Source: Pinus tabuliformis | Lineage: Eukaryota; Streptophyta; Pinopsida; Pinales; Pinaceae | Reading direction: 5' to 3' | NCBI GenBank assembly: GCA_031772625.1 | Contig: CM062812.1 | Coordinates: 731,326,300-731,390,299 of the forward strand | DNA length: 64,000 bases | Part shown: positions 11,626 through 23,160 of the stretch, in pieces | Layout of the letters: every line of letters starts with the position of its first letter | How positions within the stretch are numbered: the stretch's first letter is position 1 | Translations under genes and position numbers: made by a program | Notes under the pieces: model-generated | Databases searched by the model: none | The model's input: only the letters and a program-made list of their open reading frames with translations | Told to the model about the DNA's origin: nothing

Positions 11626-12431
11626 ATGGCTACAAATGTCATTATGAATAAAAATTTTGTTTCACTCAACTTAGAGTCTACAGAGGAAAAAAACTCTATC
11701 ATCTGCACATCCTCATCAAAATAAATTACCTAAGCATCAACATTCTTGGTCAATTACTAGTACTGCATTAAGATCGTTACATAAGAGGCATGAGGGAAGG
11801 AATCATGGATGAGTGCCGACCATCAAGATCTTTTGTGGATTTATCGATGGATGGTCATGGAATCATTTGAACCTATGCTTGCAGAATTCATATCCACGTG
11901 TTACACCAATTGTTCATTATTGATTTCCATTGTTCCCTCAGTTGTGTCTCACTGGGGGGAACTTGTTGACAATGGAAACTATTGATTCCCGCCCCTTCTA
12001 CAGTTGTGGTTTTAGGGGGGGTGAATTAGATGGTGACAAATGTCATTATGAATAAAAATTTTGTTTCACTCAACATAGAGTCTGTAGAGGCAAAAACTCT
12101 ATCATTTGCACATCCTCATCAAAATAAATTACCTAAGCATCAACATTCTTGGTCAATTACTAGTACTGCATTAAGATCGTTACAGAAGAGGCATGAGAGA
12201 AGGAATCATGGATGAGTGCCGACCATCAAGATCTTTTGTGGATTGATCGATGGATGGTCATGGAATCATTTGAACCTATGTTTGCAGAATTCATATCCAC
12301 GTGTTACACCAATTGTTCATTATTTTCCATTGTTCCCTCAGTTGGGTCTCACTGGGGGAAACTTGCTGACAATGGAAACTATTGATTCTCGATCCTTCTA
12401 TAGTTGTGGTTTTAGGGGGGGGGTGAATTAG
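11626..12431 (+). repeat. 404-bp direct tandem duplication
   Basis: Unit 1 is 11626-12029 and unit 2 is 12030-12431. Both begin ATGG(C/T)(T/G)ACAAAT and end in a G-run (TTTTAGGGGGGG) followed by GAATTAGATGG, where a third unit would start and stops after a few bases. The units differ by scattered substitutions and small indels. The G-run resembles a polypurine tract, but no LTR follows. Confidence 0.85.
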
Positions 12432-13229
12432 ATGGTGACAAATATTGTTGTCATTTCTTTGTTGAAAATTGTCATTTCTTGTGTTTGATTAGTGTGATGG
12501 TGACAGTGTTCAAACAACTTCAAGAGTGTTGTTGTATGTTGTTTGAGATGATTTTTTGATATTTAGAAGCTTCATTGTTTATTTTCTAGTTGATTGTGTT
12601 TATTTTGTTAAAATACCTTGTTGTGGTTCTTTACTGAAACCTAGTTTCTCTGAAGGTTTTTTGGGAGAAGTTGATAGTGTTTGCCACCCTTGTGCCTCTG
12701 CAACAATCCTATTTCAGAGATCGACCAATGCCATTGAGGTTTCATGGCTCTCATCTTCAGAGTATTGGTACTTCAGCATTTTGTACTTGTTGATTGGAGT
12801 AGGCCTGTGTTATTACCATTTCGTGGATCGTTACAGAATCTATAATTTCAGCCTCATGATAATTTGAGCACTCTCTTTTGGGCGGGGGGGAGCAGGGGGA
12901 GTTTTTCGTATGGTTTTTTCTCTCATTCTCCATTTATCAGAGTTTGTACATGGGTACCTAATCAAGCCTCAATGTCGAGACCTATTCTTTGTTTTCTTTC
13001 TTCTTTAGATCCTCCCTATGTTTTTCTTAAGGGGGTGTTAGAGTTTGTCTTTTCCAATGCTTCATTTCTGAATGAGCTAAGTATGGTGAATTGTAATCTC
13101 ACGTAGGGATCTGTATTTGCCCAATTGTCTCAGTCATCTTTAACTAACAGTGTAATTCCTCCAATTTTATATAATAAGGATTTTTTGTATATTTTATAAC
13201 AATTATAAATAATAAAATACTCTTACAAT
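12432..13229. other. Insertion in block A, right end; no gene recognised
   Basis: Open frames at 12556-12867 and 12864-13106 overlap slightly and contain hydrophobic stretches, but no family is recognised and codon usage is T-rich throughout. A run of G (about 12881) interrupts the region. Confidence 0.4.
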
Positions 13230-13616
13230 AAAATGCATTATGAAATAAATGTTTTAATTCCAATCAACATTTAATTTAATATCTATACTATTATTAATAA
13301 ATAAATGTTTTAATTCCAATCAACATTTAATTTAATATCTATACTATTATTAATTAGTTAATTGTATAAAAATATTAAAATAAATTACTAAAAACAGTGA
13401 ATATAACATAAAATATTTAACTTTATTAATTTTTTTTTTAATAATAAAATTTTATACAATGGGAAATACGTCAAATTACTAAATTTAACAAATAAAGAAT
13501 CATCTTTGTAAGTTGAAACATCCTTCCATGATAAAATATGATGAATAAGTTTTTAAAGGAGATATTTCTAAGGTATATGAGCTACGGATAAGGAAATAAA
13601 GTCCATTTTAAACAAG
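13230..13616. repeat. Block A part 3 (paralogous to about 53480-53840)
   Basis: Alignment with block B resumes around GCATTATGAAATAAATG and continues through AATACGTCAAATT, CCATGATAAAATATGATGA and AATAAAGTCCATTTTAAA. Within it, a 56-bp unit is tandemly duplicated (13245-13356). Block B has instead a 19-bp tandem duplication of part of the same motif. Confidence 0.75.
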
Positions 13617-16167
13617 GTTGTGATGCAACGACATACCTGCCGAATAAATAATTTATTAAGAATTTGTTTAATAGATTAGAGAGGTTTTATACTATAAACC
13701 TATGTTAATAGGGTCATGTTATTAAACGAGGCATATCAATTCAGAATAATTTCGTATTCAAAGGGCAAAGATAATTTTCTTATTCCTTCAAAGATGTTCA
13801 GACTAACCATCATCTTTTATTCATTGAAATTTTTTAACGCAGTCAAAGCCATGATATCCCTTAACATTTATTTACAATCTATGCCAATTGATCATGTTCA
13901 GATTTTGTGCACAACAAAATTTTGTAAAGCTACTTTTTAATGCATCATATAGGGGCAACATCGTCGGTTCCCAAGATGTAGGATTCTATGTCGGTCACTG
14001 AGCCCGGAGAAGGTGCAAATGTCGATTTTAGAGAGCGGGCAGGAATTATCACTTTATGCCCATCACTTTAGTACCACTTAAGACGGAGATTAGGATGAGA
14101 AGTGGCTACATAAAATACAATATGCATATATCTCATGCATAGGTATTATTCAAATTTTATATTGCAATATTAGAGTTGAACATTATTGACTTTTTATGTT
14201 ATTAAAAGGTTTTTTTTTACATGCAGTGAAGTTTGATTAGATCTTTCACCCTTGCCATGCTTTTTTTTTCTACTGAGTCAAGATGATTGGTGGTTAGGTG
14301 CAATCACTGTGCCCAATGTTATGTTAACTCATGGTTTTGCAACTTTAGGTTTTCTGGAGGAAATGCAACGATCTGGAATGTTAGTACCTGCGCTACAATC
14401 TAATTGGTCAATCGGTCAGGTCCATCGATCAGCATTTGAACATCACTGACCTTATGAGAGGAATTTAAGGGGTAATAGTTCCAATATAACGTATATGTCC
14501 TCAGTATCCACAATATATGGAGGGGCAATGCCCAAAGAAAGAAAAGATAAAGAAACGTAAATGAGAATGCATCGATATAGTCAAACTATAGGTCCATGGC
14601 TAACGTTAGTTAGTCATGTCCATCGATCAACATCTGAACATAATCATACCATATAGGAGAGGAGTAAGGGGTGAGAGTGTGAGTAGGTCTGATCTCTTTG
14701 CTGTGACCGAGAGAGATTGAGGGGCAATACCCAAAGAAAGAAAAGAGAAAGAAAAATAAATAAGAATCCATGAGGGCATGTGCCGAAGTGATGGAGGTTC
14801 GTCAAGGAATGAAAGCATTCCAATATCTATCTAGAAAACCTTTCAAATTGTTGGTAAAATGCAATATTTGACTACATCCTCCTTTGCACTGGTTTTGATT
14901 ATGAAACCTTCGTATATGTGGGGGAGCTAGAAAATGTACCCACAACACTAAGGTAGTAGCATACATAAAAAAGGTAGAGAAATAAAAACAAAACAAATCA
15001 AAGCCATGAGAGGTGGATGTGAATGAGATCGAGTGGAGAGTGTGACAGCTCTAAAAAATAGGTGTACTTTGTTTCGCATTTACAATCTCTCCCAATTAAT
15101 CATGTTAAGATTTTGTGAACAATAAGACTTTGTCAAGCTACTTTTTAATGTGTGATAGTGTGTGATACAGAGAATTATATGGAGAAAAGGGAAAAAAACG
15201 TAAGTATTTTGTTAAAACATGTATGGATAAATGAATATTGAACAATAGCTTTGCGCTTTAATCATATTATTGTTAATTATTTAATATATTCAAGTGAAAT
15301 TGATACAAGAATGTGATGATATTCATTAGAACGAAAAAGTATTCAGTTTCGGGTATAACCATTTACATAATATACATAAACAATATGTCCTATACAAAAA
15401 ATTTGAATATACAACTGAAGTATAAGTAACAATGCATACATTTTTCTTCACTATACACTATTCTGAGTAAGGCCAAAAATAAATTAAGAATGCAAGCAGC
15501 AGGGAATGGATTACTGTCTATTGCATTAGGAGTTTTGGGTGTTGACGAAGCAAGTATTTAAGAGTAATGGAATCACTAATTGGAGGATTGCACATAAAAT
15601 TTTGGAAAACATTAGATTATAGAGGGAAAATGCAGCACAGATGGACAATTCCTCTACTTATTGTCGCTCCCTTGGTTTTATGGAGAAAAATAAGGAAGAT
15701 GTAGAGCACAAAGGCACTAACGCATCAAGCGAAATTGTATATGGGACAACCTGTTACGTGTACCCAAATATGTATGAAGAGGAAGATCGTGCTGACATGT
15801 TGTGATATCTTATTATAATAAGAGTAGTGTGAGGCATGAAGTGTTGAGAAACTGAAGGCGCGATCATGTAATAATCATCATCTAGCATCTAAAGATCTGG
15901 TACCTGAGAATGAATAACTAAATTAACAGGTGTTTGGTAAGTTATTATGGAGGTTCGAGGAAGCAGGGACAAACTAGGTTTCATAGACACATGCAAGGAC
16001 AAGTTAGGGTTCACAGACACCAAAATAGCTAAATGGCTATGTAATACTAAGCAATGCAATAATATATAATTAAGACAATTTTCCAAACAAAAAAATTATC
16101 AGATTAATGCTAAGTAAGACTTAGCATTAGTTTGTTAAAATTAAATGTATATCATATTGCATGTATT
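13617..16167. other. 4.6-kb insertion in block A, left part
   Basis: Absent from block B. It contains two related 80-bp sequences at about 13870-13950 and 15080-15160 (GATCATGTT(C/A)AGATTTTGTG and AGCTACTTTTTAATG), 1.2 kb apart in direct orientation. Between them is a 198-bp tandem duplication starting at TCCATCGATCA (14421 and 14619), each unit ending in GGGGCAAT(G/A)CCCAAAG. No coding function was found. The 80-bp repeats could be the ends of an older element. Confidence 0.5.
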
Positions 16168-16464
16168 TGTTGGAAGTAATGCTTCCATGTCATGTGTTCC
16201 ATGTGTATTACAATTTGTCAGTGAGTATTCTAAGGTGTTATTCTAGATGTGGTTGTTTCCCATGTGTATGAGTTTCAATTGTGAATCCCAAGGAGTCAAT
16301 CTAGAAGTAGTCAGTTTCCTATGCGTGAGTTGTAATAGCTATCTAGATGTGTTGTTTTCAGTGATCTAGATACTATAAATATGTAACTCTTGAGATCAAT
16401 AAAATATATGGTGTTTGGTGTTGTGTTTAATCGATCTCTCTCGCTCTCTTTCATATTTATAACA
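16168..16464 (+). repeat. 5' LTR of the 1.8-kb element
   Basis: 297 bp, TGTTGG...ATAACA. It contains a TATA-like TACTATAAATATG and an AATAAAATA polyadenylation-like signal near its end, the usual arrangement for promoter and terminator functions. Confidence 0.8.
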
Positions 16465-17669
16465 TGGTATCAGAGCCAGTACTGGCTTGACTCCCTCAAG
16501 GGAGGGCCAGGAATATGTGAGAGATCCTGAGTGTTATTATTTTTGCACATATTAGTATAGATGTGTGAGAGTTTATTTTTAGTGCAAATCTTTTTTGTGA
16601 TCCTATGTACCTAGATATCTTTGTTTGTTTGTAGCTTCTTCAAGCATCGTCAGATCCTTTCATTCTCTTGCTATATGTAAAGTTTTGTTTGTGTTTATCT
16701 GCACCGAACTTGCAAAGGAGTTAAATTCATGCCTGGATGGTTTTGTCAGAGTTGTGTGCACTATCATATTATAAATCCGCAAAATCATGCCCACATACAT
16801 GCAGCTGCACGGATCTAAATTTGAGATCTAGGGTGGAGGAGTTTCAAGTGGCCAATGATATAGTCAAAGTGATAAAATTGGAGGCAGAACTCACATTTTT
16901 GCTTTTGCGGGGAAGAGATCTCTACATCAAATGTTTATGTTGCAATCTTGTTCCGATCTCAAATTTTGGAGTTTGCATTTTAAACATATTGAGTTTGGTT
17001 AGCTCAATATGTGAGTGTAAGTTTGTTGGAATTGACCACTCTAACAAATGCTGCTTTGTGAAGACGAGAAAGCTCCAAGATAAAGATTGAACCAGATGAA
17101 CAACTTTTGACATGTGCTAAGAAGGGACGTGATGACTTGTCTATGCCTGGATGACAACTGATAGTTTGATGATTATTGGGTTTGTAGTTGTGAGATGTCT
17201 TTGTCAAGAAGTTTTCTATTTCTTTCAATTATGGTTATAAAAAGGGTTGGTGGTTCTTAAACTAGAAGTCCCGGTGTCTGAAACATCAATTCTTGTGTAA
17301 GGTCAAGTTGTTTGATCAACTCTTGAATGCATTTAGTATCTAGACCTCCATCCTATCAACTAACGGATAGCCGAAAGAGAAATATCCGACAGATGGTGGT
17401 TGGTCCATAGGATGGTTCATTACTTGATGGCTCTTATTGCGGAAGCCCCGACGAGCTGGGTTGTCAATATTGTTGATCCTGTAAAGTTCATCAACGATGG
17501 TCAGAGGCAGTTATGTTTTAAATGGAGGTCAAGTGATAGCTCGAAGATGTGGTGGTGAAAGCGCAGTGTTTGTGAGATTCCAGAGTGGATGTGGGCACTG
17601 ATGAAGACCAGTCAGACATATATTTAATTATTGTTGTAATATGTTTTCCATGTAAGCATTAAGAGAGGG

Positions 17670-17978
17670 TGTTGGAAGTAATTCTTCCATGTGTATTACA
17701 AGTTGTCAGTGAGTATTTTGAGGTTTTATTCTAGATGTGGTTGTTTCCCATGTGTATGAGTTGTAATTGTGAATCTCGAAGAATCAATCTAGAAGTTGTT
17801 ATTCCTTTATGTGTGTGAGTTGTCTATGAATCATAGATCTACCTTCTTCAGATCTTATCATCTAAAAATCGGTGATCTAGTTCTTATATATGTAACTACT
17901 TTATGTCATCAATAGAAAAATGTATATGCTTTATTATTGTGTATAATCTCTATTAACTCTCTTTTATTTTTTCTAACT
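17670..17978 (+). repeat. 3' LTR of the 1.8-kb element
   Basis: 309 bp and clearly homologous to the 5' LTR, with substitutions and indels (an added segment around 17825-17870). The polypurine tract at 17661-17669 marks its start. Confidence 0.8.
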
Positions 17979-18204
17979 GTATATTATCTAAACCTTATGT
18001 TTCAACCTAAACATAAAATTCACAAAGCCAGCAATAAAATTCGCCAAGCCTGTAATAAGACTCCTTATTGATTGACGAATAAATAAAAAATCATTTTAAA
18101 TACAATGTTTCCTGAAAACATTAATTTAATTGAGTGACATGGAAAAAGTCAAAATAATTAATAGGGATGAGCCATTTGTCGATCGCTATATATCTAGTCG
18201 TCGG
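17979..18204. other. Right end of the 4.6-kb insertion
   Basis: Short unique AT-rich stretch between the LTR element and the point where block A resumes; nothing recognised. Confidence 0.4.
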
Positions 18205-18690
18205 AAGGTATAATAAATATTCGGCTCACGGCATAAGTGTTGGTGTATGTTTAGTCCATTAAAGAAGAGTCTAAGTGTTCACGTGATCATTTAAAGGTAA
18301 TATTTATAAATCATATGGTTTATCAATGTGGTTTATATAATAAGAGATGTTTTATGATGGACTTTTCATAAGTATAAATTAATTAGCTAATTTTAAATAT
18401 TTTAAAAATAAAAGAATTTTTTATTAAATTAAAGTTTAAAGGATAAAATAAAGCTATTTAGATCATAAATATTAAGTATTATTAAAAATAATAAAATCTA
18501 CCACAAAATAAGATTTAAATATTATTAAAAATAATAAAATCTACCAGAAAATAAGATTTATAAGGGAATTTATTTTCATATACATAGTACATATGTCCCA
18601 TTCCAAAGTTTAATGCAGTGATGATATGTTTTTTGTTTGGGAATAAAAAAAGTTATTTCTAAGTCACATCATTATAATTTTAGATGTAGT
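18205..18690. repeat. Block A part 4 (paralogous to about 53845-54256)
   Basis: Resumes at AATAAATATTCGGC and matches block B through AAAGAAGAGTCTAAGT, ATAAGAGATGTTTTATG, AAAATCTAC and AGTTATTTCTAAGTCACAT. A 55-bp unit around ATTATTAAAAATAATAAAATC is duplicated only in copy A (about 18478-18560). It ends close to the LINE insertion. Confidence 0.75.
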
Positions 18691-19033
18691 TAAAATATTA
18701 TATAAAATGGAATATGTTTAGCTTTTCTACTTACCATTATTTATGTGTGGATTGTGCATCAATATTTTCATGGTAATTATGATTACATTTTCAGAAAGAA
18801 AAAGCTTTAATATATTATATGAGAAATATAAGAGTCCAAAAATATCTGGATACATCCAAATTGTTCTAAAATAGTTCAGTATGCCACATTGTCTAATAAG
18901 CTCCTATATTCAAAGAAAAAAACCAAATTATCTATGTAGCCATATAACTATCAATGCTCTGTAAACAATACAGAAAATCATGATTTAAGTTGAAAAGCAT
19001 CAGCTGATGAGGCAAAATTATCAAATCTGAGCA
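18691..19033 (-). other. Probable 3' untranslated region of the LINE
   Basis: Lies between the end of block A and the stop codon of LINE ORF2. No poly(A) tract or target duplication was identified, so the element's 3' boundary is uncertain. Confidence 0.4.
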
Positions 19034-20551
19034 CTAAAAGTCTGGCAAAGAAAAATCTTGGATCTGGAAAGTAGTTCCTTCCGAAAATATCTCGAGATGC
19101 CAAAGTCCAGGAGAGGAGATGAGACCCAATTTAGAAAGTGTATCAGCTGTAGAATTTTTGGCCCTATTGATGTGCTCAATAGTGCTATCAACCATGCGGT
19201 TCCAGTAATAGTTGATCCTATCTCTCCAACCGGTCAGGTGCGGCGCCAAAATGTGATTTCTCCTATTTACCGAATCAACCAAAATCTTCGAATCTCCAAA
19301 GATAGCAACCTGCTGTATGTCAAGGAAAATACAAAATTTTAAAAGTCCAGTGAGAGCTATGGCTTCAGCCATATTATTGGAGCCATGACCGCCGTGCCAG
19401 AATGATGAAAAGTGTGTAGAATCATTTATCTTGATGTGGAAACCACAGCCACATTGACCCTTCTGTGCGGCCCCATCGAAGAATGCGGACGGCTGAGAAG
19501 ACTGTTCTGATAATGGCCGAGCAGGAAATTTATTCTTGTGCTTGATTATCTTCTGAGGTAGAGATTCTAAATATACAGAGATCGAATCCAAGGTTTTAGC
19601 ATATGAAATTCTTGAGCTATTGAAGACGCAATGGTTGCGCCATTTCCAAATAAACCACATGGATAGAATGCAAATTCTACGCCATTGAATATTCTGCTCA
19701 CTGCACCTTAAAATCCACTCTTGGATCGAGTCCTGCACACCAAGTTTAAAACCAAAAACTCTTTCTAATTCCTGCCATATATGAAAAGATTGTTTACATT
19801 TTAGAAATATATGCAAATTTGAATCCTCGTCCGATCTGCATAACGAACAGACATTTGGTCCATTCCATCCCCGCTTCATTAAATTCTCCCAGGTTAGGTT
19901 TCTGTTGTGAAATGCAAGCCATGCAAATAGAATCATCTTCGTTGGGCAACCATCCTTCCAGAAGATCTGTGGGAATATAGAGGAACCAAGTGATTGTTGT
20001 CCAACCAACTGATGATAAATTCCTTTAACTGATACGTCCTCCGCCTCATTCGGGATGTTCCAAGATAGGAAATCCGATTCCCTTGATCTGAAAATACCGC
20101 CATTCTGTAGCTTCAACCTGATGCCATTCCAATGTTGCGCAATCTCATGGGGCATGTTCAATTCATCAACGTCTTTCCACCGCGGGATGGGGCCTAGCCA
20201 TTCAGCAATCAAACTATCCCAGTAAAAGAAACCTCTTCTGTGAAAATGATAAAGTAGGGGATCAGGGATATCAATTTCTTCAGCTCCGCATTTGAAGCGG
20301 TCTATGCCAATAAGGATTTTATTCCCCGATTGTAGACGCCAGATTAAATTCTTCAAGCAGAGTGCCTCAATCCTCCGGAAACTAAGCCATATGGGGGATC
20401 CATATGCTGCACCGATAGAACCTTTTCGGTACCAGAAATGGAGGCTCTTCTTTGCTAAATACTTCGATCGAATCATGTGACTCCACGGTCCTTCACCCTG
20501 AATAGCTCTCCAAAAAGACTTGCACAAGAGAGCTCTTCCAAAAATTCTCAA
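19034..20551 (-). pseudogene. LINE ORF2, C-terminal part (zf-RVT and RNase H), out of frame
   Basis: This 505-codon frame continues ORF2 after a frameshift at the C run 20568-20572, so it has no start of its own. It contains the zinc-binding RT-associated domain (FAWLAFHNRNLTWENL, CSLCRSDEDSNLHIFLKC) and a C-terminal RNase H with the four acidic positions in FFDGAA, NMAEAIAL, IFGDSKI and ADTLSK. RNase H would degrade the RNA strand during target-primed reverse transcription. There are no internal stops, so the copy is recent or was recently functional. Confidence 0.9.
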
Positions 20552-23160
20552 ATTGGATAAACCCCAACCCCCATAGTCTTAGGAAGAGTAATACTAGAAA
20601 GCTTAATGAGATGAAATTTACTCCTATCAGCATGACCCCCCCATATGAAATTTGCAGAAAGCCTATTCATGTTGTTGATGATACTCACCGGAAAGTGGTA
20701 TAGATGCGCCCAGTAAACAGAGAGTTGATTCAAAATGGATTGTACTAATATAATTCTCCCTGCCAAAGAAAGGCATCTAAACTCCCAAGCAGAGATTCTC
20801 CTATAGAATCTGTCCACAATCCAGTTCCAATCAGATCTCGAGTATCCATTTGCTTTTATCCGGAATCCCAAATACTTTATACCACTGCTGATATGTTGGG
20901 CTTTTATACCAAATAGCTCAGATAACCAATGAACATCTTCCTGCTTGAGATCAGAATGGTATATTATAGATTTCTCCAAGTTAACCTGAAGTCCCGTAGC
21001 CCTTTGAAATTTTTCCATAATATTATGAAAGCGCATCCAAGTGATCCTGCAAAACATGCCGAATAATATTATATCGTCAACAAAAAGATTATGAGTCAGT
21101 GAAATGTTCCTGCATATTTTGAGAGGCTGCCATGCTTGATCGATCACAGCCTTATGGATATGTAAGCTGAGAGAATCCATTGCCAGTATAAATAATAGTG
21201 GGGAGAGAGAGCATCCTTGACGCAGACCCCTCTCCGCACTGAAAAAAGGGGTTGGAATGTCGTTTATAATAATAGCGTATTCCACAGGATCGACACATGC
21301 CATGATCCAGTTGATCATGTTGGTCCTCAATCCGATTCTTGCAAGTAAACACCTGATGTATCCCCAATCTATACAGTCATACGCCTTCCTGAGGTCTACT
21401 TTGATTAAAACCGCCTCTCTATTCTTTGAGTGGATGGAGAATAACGCCTCCTGTGTACCAGCGACAGCATCATGGATGTATCTCCCTTTAAGAAATCCAT
21501 ACTGTTCTTTTGATAATGATTCAGATAATACTCCTTTCAGCCTCTCTGCAATGATCTTTGATACAATTTTGAAAGAAATATTACATAATGAAATCGGCCG
21601 ATAGTCCTGAAAAGTCTGTGCATCCCGCTTTTTGGGTATGAGTGCTATGTATGTGGAGCATAATTGTTTGCTGATATTCCCCTTTATCCTGATCTCTTCC
21701 ACCATCTTTAACAGATCATCCTTTATATAATCATAGAAATGTATAAGAAATTCTATTGACCAGCCGTCTGGTCCAGGGCTTTTGTCCCGGCTGAAAGATT
21801 TCATGGTCGCCATCAATTCCTCCTCTGTAATAGGCTGGTATAGCTGATCGTTTTTTTCATTATCAAACATCACTGGGTAAACTTCTATACCCCACAATAT
21901 ATCCTGAAAACTTCTATTTTCCATTCTTTGATATTGCTTTTTGAAATGTGCCACCGCTTCCTTTGATATATCTTGCTGAGAGTATAAATAGCCTCCATTA
22001 CCATCACTAATTTTCCATATTGAATTTTTGACCCTTCTAGCATTGGCGAATCTATGGAAAAACTTCGAGTTTCGATCGCCTTCTTTCATCCATATTGCCC
22101 TGCTTTTCAGGCGCCAGAAAATTTCTTCATTCTTCAGGATTTGCAGTTTCTTTTTTTGGAGACTCTTGATGCGTTGTCTCTTTTCAAAAGTTAAAGAATC
22201 ATAATCCGTAGAATTTGCAACATTATCAAGTTCCTTTTGGATTTCTCGAAGCTCTTTTTTATTGTATTGTCTTTTCTGAAACTGCCATTCTTTTACAATT
22301 CTCCTGATTTTGTTCATCTTGTTCATGAAATTCATCTGATGTGAAGCAGATCCGCTTGCTGCTAACTCCCTCCACGCTTTTACAACAGTGTCATTAAAAT
22401 CAGGCTCCTCTAGACATTGTCTATTGAATTTAAAGGGGATTCCTTTCCTGATTCCCATAGATTTCCATCCAAGAACTATCGGCCGGTGGTCCGATATGAA
22501 GCAGTTTTCTACCGAAGAAAATGGCATGCCGAGGACATCTATCAGGCTGGCATGTAATAGGAATCTGTCGATTCGCTTTGCAATGAAAGCCTCTTCGATC
22601 CTTCCATTGTCCCAAGTGGGCAGAATTTTGGGCGGAAGTATGTCAATGAAATTTTTCATAAGAAATTCATTCCTGATCATGGCAGCATTTGGATCCATCT
22701 TCTTACTTTTACCCCATAATTCATCCGTGCTGAAAGTAATATTAAGGTCACCTGCAATCAATAGTGAATCAATATCAAAAACTTCCGATGCAAATAGACC
22801 ATCCCAAAATGCCGATCGGTTCCTGTATGGAGCATATATGTTCAGAATGTTTATAGGACATCTAAAACCTCTAATCTGAGCCGAAATAAGAATGCCAGCA
22901 ATGCAACTGTATGCCTTCGCACATATCCATTGAGGATCCCACAAAACAGCTAGACCACCAGATAATCCTACGGCATCAATAGCAGAGATGTGCCATTGAG
23001 GAAGCATTTTCCGAAAATAGGATATAGTGACAGATACAGAATGCATAGTTTCTTGGATCAAAATGATTTTAGGACTCTTAGACAAAAATAGGTTTTTTAA
23101 GGCCAAGAACTTCAGGTCTGCTCCCAGGCCTCGAATATTAACAGATAATATGAAATTCAT
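20548..23160 (-). pseudogene. LINE ORF2, N-terminal part: endonuclease and reverse transcriptase
   Basis: 870 codons from ATG at 23160. Residues 1-230 are an AP-type endonuclease with LIQET, LNIYAP, IAGDLN, RIDRFL and SDHRP. About 500-760 is the reverse transcriptase with IPKK...DYRPISL, KVDLRKAYD, RGLRQGCSLSP and the active-site box FVDD in NLFVDDIILFG, followed by GLQVNLEKS. The start overlaps the ORF1 stop in ATGA, which suggests coupled translation. The frame ends prematurely at 20548 after one base loss in a G run (minus strand). The rest continues in the next frame at 19034-20551. Confidence 0.9.

Larger units (their letters stand above)
16168..17978 (+). mobile_element. Non-autonomous LTR retrotransposon, 1.8 kb
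   Basis: Two direct LTRs (16168-16464 and 17670-17978) begin TGTTGGAAGTAAT. The first ends in ACA, followed at once by the primer-binding site TGGTATCAGAGCC (16465-16477), complementary to initiator methionine tRNA. The second is preceded by the polypurine tract AAGAGAGGG. Flanking pentamers GTATT (16163-16167) and GTATA (17979-17983) look like a decayed target duplication. The 1.2-kb interior has no protease, reverse transcriptase or integrase frame, so it must be moved by another element. The second LTR ends in CT instead of CA. Confidence 0.85.
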
